From: Rhodospirillales bacterium | GTDB taxonomy: Bacteria; Pseudomonadota; Alphaproteobacteria; Rhodospirillales; UBA2165 | Assembly: GCA_013204125.1 (NCBI GenBank) | Contig: JABMOP010000316.1 | Span: 1 to 27,850 of the forward strand | Direction: 5' to 3' | DNA: 27,850 bases | Shown: positions 26,100-27,850 of the stretch, piece after piece | Layout of the letters: each line of letters opens with the position of its first letter | Numbering within the stretch: position 1 is the first letter of the stretch | Program-made: the position numbers and the translations under genes | Notes under the pieces: generated by a model | Told to the model about the DNA's origin: nothing | Seen by the model: only the letters and a program-made list of their open reading frames with translations | Databases searched by the model: none

Positions 26100-27020
26100 A
26101 TGCAGAATAAAACGAAGTCAGTCGTGCAAGATTTACCCGGAAGCCCCATTGACTACGTCGTCTTCTTGTGGAGGGCCAAGCTTTGGATTTTTGCCGGTGC
26201 CGTCACTGCATTTTTGTTTGCTATATTATTAATACGGTCGGTCAATCAGGTATACACCGCCGAAGTCGCGATCGCACCATCTGGGGAGACCAGCCGTGAC
26301 AGCAGCGTAACAAAGCTGTCTCAATTGGCCACTTCGGCAGGGCGGAAATCATCTTCTGCAAGGGAATTATCCCCATTCGACAAGTTTTTAGAGACAATTT
26401 CTTCCGTTGAGTTGGCTAGAACACTTGAGGAGAAACATAAAGTATCGGTGAAATTGTTTCCGGAATCTTGGGATAGCGATAAGAAAATATGGAGGATGCC
26501 GGGGAGTTTTTCTGCAAAAATAAACGGCTTCCTGAAAGTTGCTGTCGGACAGAAGGCTTGGCTCCCACCTGGTACAGTTGCTCTCGCAGATTATTTAAAG
26601 CGGGAAATTAGGGTTAAAATGACTGAAAACCCTGATGTAAAGGTATTGTCGTACCAATCAGGTGACCAAAAATTCGTTAAACATTTTTTAGGGCTAGTAT
26701 TAATTGAGAATGACCAACTTAGCCGATTGTTACGAGAGAAACATCTGGATAGTAAAATTGAGTATCTAACACGTAAGATGAAGGAAGTTACTGGGGATGA
26801 ATATAGGGATGCGTTAATCCAGTTGTTGGTAGAGGAAGAAAAAGAGAGGATGTTGTTGGAGAGTGGCGATTATTTTGCAATCGATGTTATCCGACCAATA
26901 AGCGTTTCGAATGAACCGACATTTCCGCGCCCGATTCCATTACTTGCGTTATCATTATTTGGTGGTGGAATTATAGGTGGCATTGCATTTTGGTTATTGA
27001 GGGCAAGTCATTCAAGGTAA
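26100..27020 (+). CDS. Wzz-like polysaccharide chain-length determinant protein
   Basis: The 306-residue product has the Wzz layout: a membrane helix near 28-48 (LWIFAGAVTAFLFAILLI), a large periplasmic domain with helical, coiled-coil-prone sequence near 200-240, and a second membrane helix near 279-300. The second helix is preceded by the Pro-rich FPRPIPL and holds the Gly-rich GGGIIGGIAF. Wzz co-polymerases set chain length with Wzy. No Walker kinase domain follows the second helix, so it is the PCP1-like form and not Wzc. The start ATG has no strong ribosome binding site. It is divergent from the Wzy-like gene, with 226 nt between them that could hold promoters for both. Confidence 0.87.
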   Translation: MQNKTKSVVQDLPGSPIDYVVFLWRAKLWIFAGAVTAFLFAILLIRSVNQVYTAEVAIAPSGETSRDSSVTKLSQLATSAGRKSSSARELSPFDKFLETISSVELARTLEEKHKVSVKLFPESWDSDKKIWRMPGSFSAKINGFLKVAVGQKAWLPPGTVALADYLKREIRVKMTENPDVKVLSYQSGDQKFVKHFLGLVLIENDQLSRLLREKHLDSKIEYLTRKMKEVTGDEYRDALIQLLVEEEKERMLLESGDYFAIDVIRPISVSNEPTFPRPIPLLALSLFGGGIIGGIAFWLLRASHSR

Positions 27021-27830
27021 GGAAGTAAATTGCATCGGTCAGAATTTAAAGGGGAGTTGGAGAGAAACTAAGAAGGTGGATAGTTCCGATAGCGACGTTA
27101 GATCAGAAGAATTGAAGCGATCCCCGGTCTAACTTACGGTAACAAATTTCCCCCTATAGTTCACGCAGGTTATGTCAGGGCCATAACGTGATCTAATATT
27201 AGCTTATGCCTTGCCATTGAATGAGCGCCCGAATTTTTCGATTAGAACCTTTCGATAGTCCTGAGGCGCTGCACCCCGTCTGTCTGTGGGTAATAACAGT
27301 TTAATCACCGGTCAATTTCCGTCAGATAAAACAAATCAAGGGTACAATCTCCTCTTCGAGCAGTATGATTCACACTTCCTCACAATGAAGCGGTGTTTTA
27401 AAAGAGCTCAATCCCGAGCGGATTGAAGGCTAAACGTTTCCAGCCCTACACTTAAACACCAAAAACCCACGTTTCTCAGGAAGTATTTGGAGTGAATTTT
27501 ACGCTAACATATTCCCCAAAAAAACGGGACAGCAGCCTCAGTGCAATAAAATATTGACCCTCCGGGACATCGCCGGCAAGACGGAGAAACTTGGCCTCTG
27601 CAGGGGTGTTTACCTTGTTCACAGGGGGAATAAAGGTAGATACGGTCTCTAGAATAAGGCACGATTACGTCTGTTTACGGCCATGTTTAGCCGGTGAAGA
27701 GAAGTAGCCAGAGAACAAAAAACTAGGATGAAATCGCAAAGAAATGAATAAAAATTCGCGTACTGACTGACCTGCCCCGTGATATTTCCTCCATTTAGAA
27801 TTAGAGTCCGGCCCAAGGAGAGGACGGACC
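27021..27830. other. 810-nt AT-rich region with no intact gene
   Basis: No complete gene is recognised. A 6-bp inverted repeat GTTATG/CATAAC sits at 27169-27187. A coding-like minus-strand fragment occupies about 27476-27655. The remainder shows no promoter, terminator or repeat that I can support. An unrelated 64-codon minus-strand frame (27649-27843) has no family motif. Confidence 0.45.
27476..27622 (-). pseudogene. Coding-like fragment, unknown family
   Basis: This minus-strand frame stays open from an upstream stop near 27660 to TGA at 27476-27478 and reads as plausible protein, including TPAEAKFLRLAGDVPEGQYF and LRLLSRFFGEYVSVKFTP. The only start codon is GTG at 27622, giving 48 residues. 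Without a ribosome binding site it may be a small gene or the tail of a degraded one. I do not recognise the family. Confidence 0.3.
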
Positions 27831-27850
27831 ATGAAGCGATCACGATATAC
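27831..27850 (+). CDS. Possible start of a further gene (truncated by the window end)
   Basis: ATG at 27831 follows AAGGAG (27815-27820) with a 10-nt spacer, a good ribosome binding site. Only six codons are visible (MKRSRY), so the product cannot be named. Confidence 0.35.

Noticed and set aside
27169..27187. GTTATG/CATAAC inverted repeat as a regulatory site
   Set aside because: A 6-bp repeat in AT-rich DNA is expected by chance and no gene lies close by.
27649..27843. 64-codon hydrophobic minus-strand frame at the right end
   Set aside because: No family motif or ribosome binding site is evident, and the AT-rich composition makes such frames likely by chance.
1..27850. CRISPR arrays, insertion sequences, toxin-antitoxin or phage-defence genes
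   Set aside because: I looked for regularly spaced repeats, transposase motifs and defence domains and saw none.

Overview
The window reads as a chromosomal segment of an alphaproteobacterium, most likely of the Rhodospirillales type. This is an inference from gene order: bamE, a ubiquinol-cytochrome c chaperone gene, yceD (DUF177), rpmF, plsX, fabH, ihfA, a MerR-type regulator gene and tRNA-Pro form a block familiar in that group. The far left holds the last codons of a membrane pyrophosphatase gene (hppA) and its strong terminator.

Region 1 (1-5.6 kb) is housekeeping. It covers outer-membrane assembly (bamE, minus strand), cytochrome bc1 biogenesis, ribosomal protein L32, the start of phospholipid and fatty acid synthesis (plsX and fabH overlap by 4 nt), IHF alpha, a MerR-like protein and tRNA-Pro(GGG).

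Region 2 (5.7-8.1 kb) carries a luciferase-like flavin oxidoreductase gene broken by one frameshift and a WecA/MraY-type sugar-phosphate transferase that probably starts lipid-linked glycan synthesis.

Region 3 (8.2-14.8 kb) is a reorganised Yjb/Gfc exopolysaccharide export module. It has a small secreted Ser/Thr-rich protein resembling YjbE/GfcA, a YjbF lipoprotein on the opposite strand, a 910-residue export protein with about six SLBB-like motifs, and an 882-residue YjbH-type outer-membrane protein. The start codons of the YjbF-like and SLBB genes overlap head to head within one CATG.

Region 4 (14.8-20.1 kb) makes nucleotide sugars: a UDP-glucuronate 4-epimerase, a UDP-GlcNAc 6-dehydrogenase-type enzyme, a fused oxidoreductase/N-acetyltransferase (WbpB plus WbpD) and a PLP aminotransferase (WbpE type). 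Together the last three can make a UDP-2,3-diacetamido-2,3-dideoxy-glucuronic acid type sugar.

Region 5 (20.1-27.85 kb) is more AT-rich and looks like the variable part of a surface-polysaccharide locus. It holds an LpxD-like acyltransferase, two GT4 glycosyltransferases, a Wzy-like polymerase on the minus strand and a Wzz-like chain-length protein. Long spacers between them contain coding-like debris. No Wzx flippase or Wzc kinase is visible, so the locus probably continues to the right. Taken together, the genes suggest a Wzx/Wzy-type acidic amino-sugar polysaccharide exported through a Yjb-like outer-membrane module.
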